A stretch of DNA of 57,962 bases from Lautropia sp. SCN 69-89 (GTDB lineage Bacteria; Pseudomonadota; Gammaproteobacteria; Burkholderiales; Burkholderiaceae_E). How positions within the stretch are numbered: position 1 is the first letter of the stretch; every line of letters starts with the position of its first letter. The stretch spans positions 1-57,962 of the forward strand of contig MEED01000025.1 in the NCBI GenBank assembly GCA_001724855.1. Direction: 5' to 3'. The translations under genes were made by a program, and so were the position numbers. Below are positions 8,352 to 18,038 of this stretch, in pieces. Below the pieces are notes generated by a model. The model ran no database searches. It was not told where the DNA came from and saw only the letters and a program-made list of their open reading frames with translations.

Positions 8352-8958
8352 CCACTCGCGGGTCCTGGCGCAGCGCGGCCGGCAGCATGAGGCCGGCCGG
8401 CACGCACAGCCGCAGCCGGGCCAGCGCCACGCCGGAAGGAGCGAGCGCCTCGACCGGATGCCGCTCGGGCGCCGCGCCGCCGGCCCATTCGATCAGGGTC
8501 GGTTGCAGCCGGCCGGCGTCGGTCCAGCGCCGCGCCGCGCTTGCCGGGTCCTGCGGCATCGTGATTCGCCAGGACAGCGCACCGCGCGTCATGGCCATGA
8601 TCGGGCCGGCGTCGTAGCCGAGATCGAGGTCCGCGATCGCATCGAGCGCCGGCACGCGGCAGACGTAGTGAACCAGCCTCGGCCGCACGGCGACGCGCTC
8701 GCGCAGCGCCGGGTCGTCGAGGCCGAACGGGCGCGGCAGCGCCGGCTCGGGTTGCGCCGGGTCGGGTGCGATCAGTTCGAGGTAGGTGCCGGCGTCGAGC
8801 CGCAGCACGCGGTTGTGCGTGCCCCAGCCGGAATGGCTGCCGCCGGGCGCCGAGGGCACGCCGGCGAGCTCGCGCAGCCACGCGTCGCCCTGCACGAGCG
8901 TGGCGCAGGCGACGACCAGGTGGTCGAGTTCGATCGCGCGTTCGAGCTGCAGCGGCAT
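8278..8958 (-). CDS. VOC/glyoxalase-like domain protein
   Basis: A 226-residue protein beginning [18 protein letters not shown], the opening beta strand and metal-ligand His typical of a glyoxalase-like (PF13468-type) VOC domain. Further family-like segments are [15 protein letters not shown] near 40-54 and YLELIAPDP near 59-67. No signal peptide is present. Start at the ATG at 8958; the argS start is 47 bases away on the other strand. The 3' end overlaps the LysR tail by 74 bases, convergently. The substrate is unknown; members include dioxygenases, isomerases and resistance proteins. Confidence 0.72.
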   Translation of the reverse strand: MPLQLERAIELDHLVVACATLVQGDAWLRELAGVPSAPGGSHSGWGTHNRVLRLDAGTYLELIAPDPAQPEPALPRPFGLDDPALRERVAVRPRLVHYVCRVPALDAIADLDLGYDAGPIMAMTRGALSWRITMPQDPASAARRWTDAGRLQPTLIEWAGGAAPERHPVEALAPSGVALARLRLCVPAGLMLPAALRQDPRVVSVDASHPALGAELSTPRGWRLID

Positions 8959-8991
8959 TGCGGGTTCCAGTGGCGGGGCGGTGCCCCAAAG

Positions 8992-8997
8992 TACAAT
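8992..8997 (+). promoter_or_regulatory. -10-like element of argS
   Basis: TACAAT ends eight bases before the argS ATG. Transcription would begin at or next to the start codon, and no Shine-Dalgarno is present in the CCCGGGCC between them, so a leaderless argS mRNA is suggested. Confidence 0.5.
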
Positions 8998-9005
8998 CCC
9001 GGGCC

Positions 9006-10775
9006 ATGTTAGCGGAACACACATCACGGCTGGCCGCGCTGTTCGGCGCCGCAGCCGAACGGCTGGCGGCCGAAGCGGGTGTGCAGGCGGCACTTCCGGC
9101 GGTCGAACTCGAGCGGCCCCGGCAGGCCGGCCACGGCGACCTCGCCTGCAACCTTGCGATGCAGCTGGCGCGGCCGCTGAAGGCCAATCCACGCCAGATC
9201 GCCGAACGGCTGAAGGCGGCGGTCGAGGAGCTCGACCGGGAGGCGGCCACCGGCCCCCTGCTCGACTCGCTCGAAGTCGCCGGGCCCGGCTTCATCAACC
9301 TGCGACTTCGCGCCGACGCCAAGCGCGCGGTGATCGGCCGCGTGCTGCGCGACGGCGCGGCGTTCGGCCGCGGCGAGCGCGGAAGCGGGCGGCGGGTGAT
9401 GGTCGAGTTCGTCTCGGCCAACCCCACGGGCCCGCTGCACGTCGGCCACGGTCGACAGGGCGCGCTCGGCGACGCGCTGGCCGCGCTGCTCGAAGCCGAC
9501 GGCTGGCGGGTCGCGCGCGAGTTCTACTACAACGATGCGGGCGCGCAGATCGACAAGCTGGCGCTGTCGGTGCAGGCGCGCGCGCGCGGCATCGCGCCCG
9601 ACGACGAGCGCTTCCCGGCCGACGGCTATCGGGGCGACTACATCGCCGACATCGCCGCCGATTACCTCGCGCGCAAGACAGTGTCGGCCGAGCGCGTCGC
9701 CGAGGTCGCCGCCACCGGAGACGTCGACGACCTGCAGGCGATCCGCCGCTTCGCGGTCGCGTACCTGCGGCACGAGCAGGACATCGACCTGCGAGCCTTC
9801 GGGGTGCGCTTCGACAACTACTACCTCGAGTCGTCGCTCTACGCAGACGGGCGCGTGCAGGCGACCGTCGATGCACTGGTGCGCGCCGGCAAGACCTACG
9901 AGGACGGCGGTGCGCTGTGGCTGCGCACCACCGAGTTCGGCGACGACAAGGACCGCGTGATGCGCAAGTCCGACGGCGGCTACACCTACTTCGTGCCCGA
10001 CGTCGCCTATCACGTCACCAAGTGGCAGCGCGGCTTCGAGCGCGCGATCAACGTGCAGGGGTCGGACCACCACGGCACCGTGGCGCGCGTGCGCGCGGGC
10101 CTGCAGGCGATCGCCGTCGGCATCCCGACCGGTTATCCCGATTACGTGCTGCACAAGATGGTCACCGTGATGCGCGGCGGCGAGGAAGTGAAGATCTCCA
10201 AGCGCGCCGGTTCGTACGTGACGCTGCGCGACCTGATCAACTGGACCGGCGAGGTGCGCGACGGCGACGAGGTGCGCATCGACGAGCAGCGCGGCCGCGA
10301 CGCGGTGCGCTTCTTCCTGGTCTCGCGAAAGGCCGACAGCGAGTTCGTCTTCGACGTCGACCTGGCGCTGGCGCGCACCGACGAGAACCCGGTCTACTAC
10401 ATCCAGTACGCGCATGCGCGCATCTGCTCGGTGCTGGCGCAGTGGGGCGGCGACGCGGCGTCGCTGGCGGCGTCGGTCGCTGCCGGCAAGGCCGCGCTCG
10501 ATGCGCTGCAGGGCGCGCGCGAGTTCGCGCTGGCCGCGCGGCTGGCGAGCTATTCCGATACCGTCCAGGCGGCGGTCGACGAGCTCGCGCCCCATGCCAT
10601 TGCTTTCTATCTCAAAGACTTAGCGGCGGAACTTCACTCTTACTATAATGCGGAGCGCGTGCTCGTCGACGACGAGGCCACGCGAACCGCCCGTCTGGCG
10701 CTGCTGCTCGCAACCCGCCAGGTGCTACGCAACGGGCTGGCACTGATCGGCGTGTCGGCCCCCGAGAGGATGTGA
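9006..10775 (+). CDS. argS: Arginyl-tRNA synthetase
   Basis: 589 residues, the full length for class I arginyl-tRNA synthetase. The N-terminal Add-1 domain is followed by the HIGH signature as HVGHGRQG after SANPTGPL, then the catalytic core ([20 protein letters not shown]) and the KMSK-loop equivalent VKISKRAG. The C-terminal anticodon-binding domain ends VSAPERM. It charges tRNA-Arg in the cytoplasm. Start at the ATG at 9006, directly downstream of a -10 element. The stop overlaps the first base of the SPOR gene, a common betaproteobacterial arrangement (argS-SPOR-dsbA). Confidence 0.97.
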   Translation: MLAEHTSRLAALFGAAAERLAAEAGVQAALPAVELERPRQAGHGDLACNLAMQLARPLKANPRQIAERLKAAVEELDREAATGPLLDSLEVAGPGFINLRLRADAKRAVIGRVLRDGAAFGRGERGSGRRVMVEFVSANPTGPLHVGHGRQGALGDALAALLEADGWRVAREFYYNDAGAQIDKLALSVQARARGIAPDDERFPADGYRGDYIADIAADYLARKTVSAERVAEVAATGDVDDLQAIRRFAVAYLRHEQDIDLRAFGVRFDNYYLESSLYADGRVQATVDALVRAGKTYEDGGALWLRTTEFGDDKDRVMRKSDGGYTYFVPDVAYHVTKWQRGFERAINVQGSDHHGTVARVRAGLQAIAVGIPTGYPDYVLHKMVTVMRGGEEVKISKRAGSYVTLRDLINWTGEVRDGDEVRIDEQRGRDAVRFFLVSRKADSEFVFDVDLALARTDENPVYYIQYAHARICSVLAQWGGDAASLAASVAAGKAALDALQGAREFALAARLASYSDTVQAAVDELAPHAIAFYLKDLAAELHSYYNAERVLVDDEATRTARLALLLATRQVLRNGLALIGVSAPERM

Positions 10776-11347
10776 TGGCCCACCCCGTCGTAACGGCGAG
10801 ACCGCGGCGCATGCGCGGCGGCACGCTGCTCGGATTCATGATCGGCCTGATCTTCGGACTGTCGATCGCGGTGGTGGTGGCGATCGTGGTCACCCGTGCC
10901 CCCGTGCCGTTCGTGAACAAGGCGAACCGCGCCTCCGACAAGGTGCTCGAGCCGAAGTCGCAGGCCGAGGCACCCGATCCGAATGCGCCGCTCTACTCGA
11001 AGTCGCGTCCCGGGCCCGAACCCGCCGCGCCGCCGCCGGTCGCGGTAGCGCCGCCCGCCGCTTCGCCCGCAGCGCCGTCCTCCGCCACGACGCCCGAAAG
11101 CCGAAGCGACGATCGCGCCAGCTACCTGCTGCAGGCGGGCGCGTTCCGCTCGTCGTCCGAGGCCGAGGCGATGAAGGCGAAGCTCGCGCTGATCGGCTTC
11201 GAGGCGAAGGTGCTCACCGCCGAGGTCAACGGCCAGACGATGTATCGTGTCCGCATCGGGCCGTACGCACAGCTCGACAGCATGAACCGCGCGCGCGCCA
11301 GGCTGGCCGAGAACGGCATCGAGGCCTCGGTCGTGCGCCAGCGATGA
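10775..11347 (+). CDS. SPOR-domain membrane protein (FtsN-like)
   Basis: 190 residues: a short basic cytoplasmic tail, one transmembrane helix at about 17-39 (LLGFMIGLIFGLSIAVVVAI), a Pro/Ala-rich periplasmic linker, and a C-terminal SPOR domain (about 113-190, YLLQAGAFRSSSEAEAMKA and YRVRIGPYAQ). SPOR domains bind denuded peptidoglycan at the division septum, and this bitopic layout is that of FtsN-type division proteins. The ATG overlaps the argS stop by one base; a GTG directly upstream (10772) is an alternative. dsbA follows after 31 bases. Confidence 0.85.
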   Translation: MAHPVVTARPRRMRGGTLLGFMIGLIFGLSIAVVVAIVVTRAPVPFVNKANRASDKVLEPKSQAEAPDPNAPLYSKSRPGPEPAAPPPVAVAPPAASPAAPSSATTPESRSDDRASYLLQAGAFRSSSEAEAMKAKLALIGFEAKVLTAEVNGQTMYRVRIGPYAQLDSMNRARARLAENGIEASVVRQR

Positions 11348-11378
11348 GCCGGCGCGGCAGGCTTTCCCGGGAGAGACG

Positions 11379-12026
11379 ATGATCGACGCACGCAGACGAT
11401 GGATGATCGCGGCCGCGACTGCCGCATTGACGGCTTCGCTCGCGCGGCCGGCGGCCGCGCAGGACGCGCCGCGCGAGGGCCGCGACTACCGGCTCGTGAG
11501 GCCGCCGCAGGTCACGGAAGTGCCCGCCGGCAAGATCGAGGTGATCGAATTCTTCTGGTACGGCTGCCCGCACTGCAATGCGCTCGAGCCGTTTCTCGTG
11601 GACTGGGTGAAGAAGCTGCCGGCCGACGTCGCGTTTCGCCGCATTCACGTGCCGTTCGGCGACCGCCGCCACCAGCAGCTGTTCTGCACGCTCGAGGCCA
11701 TGGGCAAGGCCGATGCACTCGGCGACAAGATCTTCCGCGCGATCCACGTCGATCACGACCGGCTCGACACGGTCGACAAGATGACTGCGCTGCTGTCGCG
11801 CTACGGCGTCGATCGCAAGCAGTTCGTCGACACCTGGGAGTCGTTCGCGGTGCGCACGAAGATGCGTCGCGCTGCGCAGGTTTCCGAGGCCTTTGGGGTC
11901 GACGGCGTGCCGGCGATGGCGATCAACGGCAAGTACTACACCTCACCCAGCATGGCCGGCTCGAACCAGGGCGCGCTTCGCGTGATGGATTGGCTGATCG
12001 CGCAGGAGCGCCGCGCCGCGAAGTGA
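11379..12026 (+). CDS. dsbA: Thiol:disulfide interchange protein DsbA
   Basis: 215 residues with an N-terminal signal peptide (about 1-28, ending AAAQ) and the oxidising active site CPHC (Cys63, Cys66) in FFWYGCPHCNALEPF. The cis-proline loop reads GVDGVPAMAINGKYY. It oxidises cysteine pairs of secreted proteins in the periplasm and would be re-oxidised by DsbB, not seen here. A GGGAGAG Shine-Dalgarno precedes the ATG. Confidence 0.93.
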   Translation: MIDARRRWMIAAATAALTASLARPAAAQDAPREGRDYRLVRPPQVTEVPAGKIEVIEFFWYGCPHCNALEPFLVDWVKKLPADVAFRRIHVPFGDRRHQQLFCTLEAMGKADALGDKIFRAIHVDHDRLDTVDKMTALLSRYGVDRKQFVDTWESFAVRTKMRRAAQVSEAFGVDGVPAMAINGKYYTSPSMAGSNQGALRVMDWLIAQERRAAK

Positions 12027-12039
12027 CGCGCCCGCCGGC

Positions 12040-12804
12040 ATGAAGGTCTTCATCACCGGCGCATCGAGCGGCATCGGCGAGGCGCTGGCGCGCGAATGCC
12101 ACCGGCGCTTCCCCGGATCGACGATCGGACTCGTCGCGCGGCGCGCGGGCGAGCTCGAGCGCGTCGCCGCGGCGCTGGCCGGGGCGAGCGTGCATCGCTA
12201 TCGGCTCGACGTCACCGACCGCGGCGCGTTGGCGCGCGCGGCCGCCGACTTCGTCGCCATCGACGGCGCACCGCCCGACGTGGTGATCGCCAATGCCGGC
12301 ATCAGCGCCGGCACGCTCACCGGCGAGGCCGCCGACGCGGCCGTGTTCCGCAGGATCGTCGACGTCAACGTGACCGGCATGTTCGACACGTTCGCGCCGT
12401 TCGTGAGCGCGATGCGCGCGCGCGGCGCGGGCCGGCTCGTGGGAATCGCGAGCGTCGCGGGAATTCGCGGCCTGCCCGGCGCCGGCGCCTACAGCGCGTC
12501 GAAGGCCGCGGCGATCGCGTATCTAGAAAGCCTGCGCGTCGAGCTGCGGGGCAGCGGCGTGCGTGTCGTGACGATCGCGCCCGGCTATATCCGCACGCCG
12601 ATGACCGAGCGCAACACCTACGCGATGCCCTTTCTCACCGACGCCGACGTGTTCGCGCGGCGCGCGGTCGACGCGATCGTCCGCGGGGATTCGTACGTCG
12701 TCATTCCGCGACCGATGCACGCGGTGGCGCTGGGCCTGCGCGTGCTGCCGAACTGGCTGTTCGACCGCCTGTTCGCTCGCGCCCCGCGCAAGGCACGCCA
12801 ATGA
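12040..12804 (+). CDS. Short-chain dehydrogenase/reductase
   Basis: 254 residues with the classical SDR nucleotide motif TGASSGIG (6-13), the NAG motif in VVIANAGISAG, and the catalytic YSASK with upstream Ser in IASVAGIRG. It uses NAD(P)H; the substrate is unknown. It lies 13 bases after dsbA and its stop overlaps the next gene by four bases, so the run dsbA-SDR-metal-receptor-rlpA looks like one transcript. Confidence 0.9.
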   Translation: MKVFITGASSGIGEALARECHRRFPGSTIGLVARRAGELERVAAALAGASVHRYRLDVTDRGALARAAADFVAIDGAPPDVVIANAGISAGTLTGEAADAAVFRRIVDVNVTGMFDTFAPFVSAMRARGAGRLVGIASVAGIRGLPGAGAYSASKAAAIAYLESLRVELRGSGVRVVTIAPGYIRTPMTERNTYAMPFLTDADVFARRAVDAIVRGDSYVVIPRPMHAVALGLRVLPNWLFDRLFARAPRKARQ

Positions 12805-13619
12805 CGCAGCCGCGCATCGTCTCGCTGGTGCCGAGCCTCACGGAGATGCTGTGCGCGCTCGGCCTGCGCGAGCAGCTGGTCGGCCGCACCGGCTTCTGCA
12901 TTCATCCGCGCGAGTCGCTGCGCGACGTGCCGAAGGTCGGCGGCACCAAGGACGTCGACGTCGAGCGTGTGCGCGCGCTCGCGCCGACGCACCTCGTCGT
13001 GAACGTCGACGAGAACGATCGGGAGACGGTCGAGCGGCTCGCCGCGTTCGTGCCCCACGTGATGGTCACGCATCCGCTCGTCGCCGAGGACAACCTCGGG
13101 CTGTTCGAGCGGTTCGGCGCCGAATTCGCGCAGGTGCCGGGCGTACGTGACGCGGCGACGGCATTGTCGCTGCGCCTGCGCGACGCGCTGGACAGGGCGC
13201 GGGCGCGGCGCTTCGAGCCGCTGCCGGTGCTCTACCTGATCTGGAAGGATCCGTGGATGAGCGTCGGCAGCGAGACCTTCGTCGCCAGCATGCTGGCGCA
13301 TGCCGGGATGCGCTCTTCGATCGACGCGGCGCAGCCGCGCTATCCCGAACTCACGCTCGCGCAGATCGCCGACAGTGGAGCGCGCGCCGTGCTGTTGTCG
13401 TCCGAGCCTTATCGCTTCGAGGAGCGGCACTGCGAATCGCTGCGCGAGGCGCTGGCCAGGCACTCGGGTGGCGCCGCGCCGCACTGCGCGACGATCGACG
13501 GCGAGATGGCGTCCTGGTACGGCAGTCGCGCGATCGACGGACTCGACTACCTGGTCGGCTACCGCGAGCGCCTCGGGCGCCAACTCGATCGGGTCGCCGC
13601 TCACGGAGGAACGCGATGA
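12801..13619 (+). CDS. Cobalamin-binding-like protein (helical-backbone metal receptor fold)
   Basis: 272 residues resembling BtuF-type receptors: RIVSLVPSLTEMLCALG at the start, VGGTKDVDVERVRALAPTHLVV, and PWMSVGSETFVASMLAHAG. BtuF is a periplasmic vitamin B12 receptor, but this protein has no signal peptide; the domain starts at residue 5. It may therefore act in the cytoplasm or be a relative with another ligand. No transporter genes are adjacent. Its ATG overlaps the dehydrogenase stop and its stop overlaps the rlpA start. Fold confident, ligand uncertain. Confidence 0.75.
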   Translation: MTQPRIVSLVPSLTEMLCALGLREQLVGRTGFCIHPRESLRDVPKVGGTKDVDVERVRALAPTHLVVNVDENDRETVERLAAFVPHVMVTHPLVAEDNLGLFERFGAEFAQVPGVRDAATALSLRLRDALDRARARRFEPLPVLYLIWKDPWMSVGSETFVASMLAHAGMRSSIDAAQPRYPELTLAQIADSGARAVLLSSEPYRFEERHCESLREALARHSGGAAPHCATIDGEMASWYGSRAIDGLDYLVGYRERLGRQLDRVAAHGGTR

Positions 13620-14782
13620 CGGACATCCGGATGCGCGGCAGGTGCCGCGCGGCGAGCCTCGCGGCCATGGCGCTGATGCTGGCTGCCTGCGCCGGCCCGC
13701 AGGGCGGGCGCGGTGCGGCCACGCCGTCGGGCGACATGGCGGGCGCGCCGACCACCGCGCCGAGTGCGCGGCGTGGCGCTTACTACCTGGACGACGGGCC
13801 CGGCGCCAATCCGCCGGTCGACCTCGCGTCGATTCCCGACGCGGTGCCGCAACCCGAGCCGCTGCTGCCGCGGGCGACGCGCCCGTACTCGGTGTTCGGC
13901 CGGCAGTACACGCCGATGACGCAGGTCGAGCCGTTTCGCCAGCGGGGCATCGCGTCGTGGTACGGCAGGCGCTACCACGGCCAGCCGACCTCCAGCGGCG
14001 AGCGCTACGACATGTACGCGATGACCGCCGCGCATCCCACCCTGCCGATTCCCAGCTATGCGCGGGTCACGAACGTGGCCAACGGCCGCAGCGTCGTGGT
14101 GCGGGTGAACGATCGCGGGCCGTTCCTGCAGGACCGCGTGATCGATCTCTCGTATACCGCGGCCGCGAAGCTCGGCTACGTCGAGGCGGGCAGCGCCGAG
14201 GTCGAGGTGGAGCTGGTGACGCAGTTCGATGGCGCGGCGACGAAGCTCGCGGCTGCGGGCGCGGACCGCGCCGCGACGGCAGCGGGTGCGACTTCGACGC
14301 CGGCCCCGGCGTCGACACGGGCGGCGGCTCCGTCTCCTTCGGCCGCGCCGCCGCTGGCGTTGACGCTGGTGCCGATCCCGGCGGCCAATGCCGCGTCCGC
14401 CGTCGCCGGCGACGCCACGCGATTGAACGTCGAGACGGTCCACTCGGCGCCCGAGGCATCGCGAGCCGATGCATCGTCGCCGTCGCGCGTCGATGCGCCG
14501 ACGCCGTCGCGCGTCGATGCGCCGACGCCGTCGCGCGTCGATGCGCCCGACCGCGGCTTCTGGCTGCAGTTCGGCGCGTTCAATTCGCTCGCGAACGCAC
14601 GCAGCGCGATGGCGCAACTGGCGCGCCGCCTCGACTTCCTCGGCGCGGCCTTCGACATCCGGCAGGAAGGTGCGCTGTACAAGGTGCAGGCCGGCCCGTG
14701 GCCCCGCCGCGAGGACGCGGTGGCCGCAGCCGGGCGCGTGCGCGCGCGCACCGAGTTCAGGCCGTTCACGACGCCGAGATAG
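13616..14782 (+). CDS. rlpA: Septal ring lytic transglycosylase RlpA (lipoprotein)
   Basis: 388 residues. The signal peptide ends in lipobox LAAC (Cys25), so the product is an outer-membrane lipoprotein. The double-psi beta-barrel RlpA domain spans about 110-190 (GIASWYGRRYHGQPTSSGE, then VVRVNDRGPF with the catalytic-region Asp). A long Ala/Thr/Pro linker follows, with an eight-residue repeat TPSRVDAP, and then a C-terminal SPOR domain (FWLQFGAFNSLANA to the end). It cleaves peptidoglycan lacking stem peptides during daughter-cell separation. Start at the ATG overlapping the previous stop; GGAGGAA lies just upstream. Confidence 0.92.
   Translation: MTDIRMRGRCRAASLAAMALMLAACAGPQGGRGAATPSGDMAGAPTTAPSARRGAYYLDDGPGANPPVDLASIPDAVPQPEPLLPRATRPYSVFGRQYTPMTQVEPFRQRGIASWYGRRYHGQPTSSGERYDMYAMTAAHPTLPIPSYARVTNVANGRSVVVRVNDRGPFLQDRVIDLSYTAAAKLGYVEAGSAEVEVELVTQFDGAATKLAAAGADRAATAAGATSTPAPASTRAAAPSPSAAPPLALTLVPIPAANAASAVAGDATRLNVETVHSAPEASRADASSPSRVDAPTPSRVDAPTPSRVDAPDRGFWLQFGAFNSLANARSAMAQLARRLDFLGAAFDIRQEGALYKVQAGPWPRREDAVAAAGRVRARTEFRPFTTPR
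14480..14548 (+). repeat. 24-base tandem repeat inside rlpA linker
   Basis: Two complete and one partial copy of a 24-base unit encode repeated TPSRVDAP in the flexible linker between the RlpA and SPOR domains. The copies are identical over their shared length, so the expansion is recent or kept homogeneous. Confidence 0.88.
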
Positions 14783-14790
14783 CCGGCGGC

Positions 14791-14813
14791 CGGCGCCGGG
14801 TCGCGCGGCGCCG
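14791..14813. terminator. Possible bidirectional terminator hairpin between rlpA and rsmI
   Basis: CGGCGCC (14791-14797) pairs with GGCGCCG (14807-14813) around a nine-base loop in the 33-bp gap between convergent genes. There is no T tract, so termination is suggested only by position. Confidence 0.35.
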
Positions 14814-14815
14814 CT

Positions 14816-15772
14816 TCAGCCCCGGGCGGCGTCGATCGCGAGCGCCAGCCGGTAGAGCGTGCGATGCGGCAGGCCGGTGGCGCGCTCGGCCACCTTCACC
14901 GCGCGACTGAGCGGCAACTCGTCGAGCAGCGCAGCCAGCAGCGACTCCGCGTCGACGCTCGCGCTCGCTGGAGCGTGCGTCCCTTCGCCGGAATCGCCCG
15001 CCTCGGCCGCCTTCGCGCGAGCGGGCTGCTTCCCCTCGCCATCGCCGGCCCGCAGCGGATCGTGGCCGGATGCGGCCACCACCAGCACGTATTCGCCGCG
15101 CTCGCGGTTCGGGTCGGCCGCCAGCCAGGCCGCCGCCTCGCCGGCGCGGCAAACGTGCACTTCCTCGAAGCGCTTGGTCAGCTCGCGGCCGATCGCGATC
15201 CAGCGGGCATCGCCGCAGGCGGTCGCAATCGCCGGCAGCGTCTGCGCGATCCGGTGCGGTGCCTCGAACAGCACGAACGCGTGCGGCATGCGCGCCAGCG
15301 CCGCAAGGCGCTCGTCGCGCGCCTTCGCGCGCGTCGGCAGGAAGCCCTCGAAGTGAAACGGGCCCTCCACCAGTCCGCATGCCGACAGCAGTGCGATCGG
15401 TGCGCTCGGCCCCGGGATCGGCACCACGCGAAAGCCTGCCTGCAGCGCCATCGCGACGATTCGCGCTCCGGGATCGCTCACCGCGGGCGTGCCGGCATCG
15501 CTCACCAGCGCGACGCGCCGGCCCTCGGCGAGCAAGGCGACGATCTTCGTGCCCGCCTCGCGCTCGTTGTGGCGATGCGCCGCCATCAGGCGCGCGTGCG
15601 ACCCGATGCGCTCGAGCAGCACCCGCGAGGTGCGCGTATCTTCGGCCGCGACCACGTCGACCTCGCGCAGCACCTCGGCCGCGCGAACACCGAGATCGGA
15701 GAGGTGCCCGATCGGCGTGGCCACTACATATAATGTCCCGACCTCGCCGATGCCCGGCCGCTCTTCAGTCAT
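14816..15772 (-). CDS. rsmI: 16S rRNA (cytidine-1402-2'-O)-methyltransferase
   Basis: 318 residues. The N-terminal tetrapyrrole-methylase-type domain shows GTLYVVATPIGHLSDLG, VVAAEDTRTSRVLL, ALVSDAGTPAVSDPG and PGPSAPIALLSACG, the diagnostic RsmI motifs. The C-terminal part carries a low-complexity insert before the helical end domain (LSRAVKVAERATGLPHRTLY). It methylates C1402 at the ribosomal P site using SAM. It is divergent from the lpoA-like gene, the same order as E. coli yraL/yraM. Start at the ATG at 15772, ten bases from the opposite gene's start. Confidence 0.95.
   Translation of the reverse strand: MTEERPGIGEVGTLYVVATPIGHLSDLGVRAAEVLREVDVVAAEDTRTSRVLLERIGSHARLMAAHRHNEREAGTKIVALLAEGRRVALVSDAGTPAVSDPGARIVAMALQAGFRVVPIPGPSAPIALLSACGLVEGPFHFEGFLPTRAKARDERLAALARMPHAFVLFEAPHRIAQTLPAIATACGDARWIAIGRELTKRFEEVHVCRAGEAAAWLAADPNRERGEYVLVVAASGHDPLRAGDGEGKQPARAKAAEAGDSGEGTHAPASASVDAESLLAALLDELPLSRAVKVAERATGLPHRTLYRLALAIDAARG
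15729..15734 (+). promoter_or_regulatory. TATAAT -10 element upstream of lpoA-like gene, inside rsmI
   Basis: A perfect -10 hexamer lies inside the 5' end of rsmI on the opposite strand. No clear -35 is seen. Predicted transcription from about 15741 leaves a leader of about 42 bases to the ATG at 15783, which favours that start over the ATG at 15750. Confidence 0.5.
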
Positions 15773-15782
15773 CCGTTTCGCA

Positions 15783-16982
15783 ATGCCCGTTCGCCGCAAC
15801 GTCCTGATCGCGCTGGCCGGCGCCATGCTCGCTGCGGTGCCGGCATTGTCCGCGCTCGCCCAGGCGGAGACAAGCTCGGGCGTCTCCGGGAGCCGCGGCA
15901 CGACCGACTCCGAAAGCCGCGGCGCGATCGGCCCCGAGAGCCGCGGCACCGCGTCGAAGGAGCGCCAGACGATCGGCAAGGGTCCGATCGGCATCGCCTT
16001 GCTCGTGCCGCCCGACAACGGCATCTACCGCCGCGCGGCGCAGGCACTGATCGCCGGCGTGCGCGCTGCGCACGCGCGCGACGGCGGCAAGGTGTCGCTG
16101 GAGATCATCGAGATCGACGAAGACGCGGCGATGCTCCGGACGCTCTACGACGAGCTCGCGCGGCGCGGCTTCTCGATGGTCATCGGGCCGTTGACGCGCA
16201 GCGCGGTCGACCTGGTCACCTCCGCGGGGCCGCCGCCGGTGTTCACGCTGGCGCTGAATCAGCCCGACCAGGGCACGGTGCCGGCCAACATGGTCACCTT
16301 CGGCCTGTCGATCGAATCGGAGGCGCGCCAGGCGGCGTCGATCGCCTGGGGCGAGGCGACGATCGCCGACGCATCGCGCCGCCCGCGCGCTGCGGTCGTG
16401 CAGGACGCTTCGCCGCTGGGCCGGCGCGCCGCAGTGGCCTTCGCCGCGCGCTGGCGCGAGCTCGGCGGTGACGTCTACCAGCCGGTGACCGTCGACACGG
16501 TCGCGACCGGGCGCGTGCGCACGGCGGTGGCGCGGCTGCAGGCCGACGTGTTCTTCGTCGCGGCGCCGCCCGCGGTGGCGCGCGCGCTGCTCATCGCGCT
16601 GGGCGGCCGCGCCACGATCTACGGCACTTCGATGCTGAACACCGGCGCGGTGCCGGGCTCGGAGGCCGCTGCGCTCGTGCGCTCGCCCGATCTCGACGGC
16701 GTGCGGCTGGTGGACATGCCGTGGCAGGTGCAGCCCGACAACCTCGCGGTGATGGCCTATCCGAAGCCCGCCGACATGCATCTCGAACTGCAGAAGCTGT
16801 ACGCACTGGGCATCGACGCGTTCCGCCTCGCGTTGCAGTTGCTCGAGCACGGCACCGAGGTCGACCTGGACGGCGTCACGGGTCGGCTGCGCCTGTCGGC
16901 GCTCGGGGGCCGCGCGGTCGAGCGCTCGGGCGTGCTCGCCGAATACCGCGCGGGCGTGCTCGTGCCGCTGGCCCTGCAATGA
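15783..16982 (+). CDS. lpoA: Penicillin-binding protein activator, LpoA-like
   Basis: 399 residues. An N-terminal signal peptide ([20 protein letters not shown]) leads into a periplasmic-binding-protein type I fold: [37 protein letters not shown], and the C-terminal [12 protein letters not shown]. This is the C-terminal module of LpoA, which activates PBP1A. No lipobox cysteine is evident and the TPR-like N-terminal domain of enterobacterial LpoA is absent. Gene order with rsmI, yraN, diaA and dolP supports the assignment. Start chosen at 15783; 15750 is possible. Confidence 0.8.
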   Translation: MPVRRNVLIALAGAMLAAVPALSALAQAETSSGVSGSRGTTDSESRGAIGPESRGTASKERQTIGKGPIGIALLVPPDNGIYRRAAQALIAGVRAAHARDGGKVSLEIIEIDEDAAMLRTLYDELARRGFSMVIGPLTRSAVDLVTSAGPPPVFTLALNQPDQGTVPANMVTFGLSIESEARQAASIAWGEATIADASRRPRAAVVQDASPLGRRAAVAFAARWRELGGDVYQPVTVDTVATGRVRTAVARLQADVFFVAAPPAVARALLIALGGRATIYGTSMLNTGAVPGSEAAALVRSPDLDGVRLVDMPWQVQPDNLAVMAYPKPADMHLELQKLYALGIDAFRLALQLLEHGTEVDLDGVTGRLRLSALGGRAVERSGVLAEYRAGVLVPLALQ

Positions 16983-17332
16983 CCCGCCGTTCGCCGACGC
17001 AGGCGAGCGGAGACGCCGCAGAGGAGCGCGCGCTCGCGTTCCTCGCAGAGCGCGGCCTGCGCCTCGTCGCGCGCAACGTCGCCAGCCGCCTCGGCGAGAT
17101 CGATCTCGTGATGCGCGACGGCGACACGCTCGTCTTCGTCGAGGTGCGCAGCCGCGCGAGCCGCGACTTCGGCGGCGCCGCCGCGTCGGTCGGCCCGGCG
17201 AAGCAGCGCCGCCTGCGGCGCGAAGCGCAGCGGTATCTGAACGCGAGCTTCGGCGATCGCTGGCCTGCCTGCCGGTTCGACGTCTGCGCGCTCGACGGCG
17301 CGGCGATCGACTGGATTCGCGACGCGTTCTGA
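16979..17332 (+). CDS. yraN: YraN/UPF0102 family endonuclease-fold protein
   Basis: 117 residues, standard length. Contains the family core [43 protein letters not shown] and [13 protein letters not shown]. The fold is that of Holliday-junction-resolvase-like nucleases; the usual E-x-K is E-x-R here (VEVRSR). The cellular role is unproven. The ATG overlaps the lpoA stop. Confidence 0.92.
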   Translation: MTRRSPTQASGDAAEERALAFLAERGLRLVARNVASRLGEIDLVMRDGDTLVFVEVRSRASRDFGGAAASVGPAKQRRLRREAQRYLNASFGDRWPACRFDVCALDGAAIDWIRDAF

Positions 17333-17361
17333 CCCTCGGGGTGCTGCGCAGCGGCCGTCGG

Positions 17362-17367
17362 TATAAT
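17362..17367 (+). promoter_or_regulatory. TATAAT -10 element upstream of diaA
   Basis: A perfect -10 hexamer lies in the 96-bp gap between yraN and diaA, about 55 bases before the predicted leader reaches the diaA ATG. No recognisable -35 is seen. An internal promoter for diaA-dolP is likely. Confidence 0.5.
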
Positions 17368-17428
17368 CGGCGCGCAGCGCCACAAGGGCTGCCCGCGCCG
17401 CGGGCCTCGCCGACACGGCGGTTCGCTC

Positions 17429-18016
17429 ATGAGCCTCGTCGATCGCATCTGCCAGCATTTCGAAGACAGTGCCGAACTCAAGCGCGCCGCTGCCGCGCAA
17501 CTGGCCGGCCCGATCGCGCAAGCGGTCGAGATGCTCACCGGCGCATTGGCCGCCGATCGCAAGCTGCTCATCTGCGGCAACGGCGGGTCGGCCGCCGACA
17601 GCCAGCACATGGCGGCCGAACTGGTCGGTCGCTTCGAGCGCGAACGCCCCGAGCTCGCGGCAGTCGCGCTCTCCACCGACACCTCGGCGCTCACTGCCGT
17701 CGCCAACGACTACGGCTTCGAGCAGGTGTTCGCGAAGCAGGTCCGCGCGCTCGGGCGCGAAGGCGACGTGCTGGTGGCGATCTCCACCAGCGGGGAGTCC
17801 GCCAACGTGCTCGCGGCGGTGCGCGCCGCGCACGAACGCGGCCTCGCGGTGGTCGCGCTCACCGGCCGCGGTGGCGGTCGCGTCGGCGCGGCGCTTCAAG
17901 GGTCGGACATCCATCTGTGCGTGCCGCACGAGCGGACCGCCCGCATCCAGGAACTTCACCTGCTGATCATTCACTGCCTGTGCGATGGCATCGACGCCTC
18001 GCTGCTCGGCGACTGA
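17429..18016 (+). CDS. diaA: SIS-domain DnaA initiator-associating protein DiaA
   Basis: 195 residues forming one SIS domain: [37 protein letters not shown] and [15 protein letters not shown]. DiaA and phosphoheptose isomerase GmhA are close relatives. The position between yraN and dolP matches E. coli yraO (diaA), so DiaA, which promotes DnaA assembly at the replication origin, is preferred. A role as sedoheptulose-7-phosphate isomerase in LPS heptose synthesis is not excluded, as rfaE2 is also in the window. Confidence 0.82.
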   Translation: MSLVDRICQHFEDSAELKRAAAAQLAGPIAQAVEMLTGALAADRKLLICGNGGSAADSQHMAAELVGRFERERPELAAVALSTDTSALTAVANDYGFEQVFAKQVRALGREGDVLVAISTSGESANVLAAVRAAHERGLAVVALTGRGGGRVGAALQGSDIHLCVPHERTARIQELHLLIIHCLCDGIDASLLGD

Positions 18017-18038
18017 CCCTGCACTCACGGGAGAAACG

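Noticed and set aside
12620-12801. Cobalamin riboswitch before the BtuF-like gene
   Set aside because: The start overlaps the preceding coding sequence and I see no B12-box-like sequence or leader.
17429-18016. Phosphoheptose isomerase GmhA
   Set aside because: The SIS motifs fit both, but the yraN-diaA-dolP gene order strongly favours DiaA.
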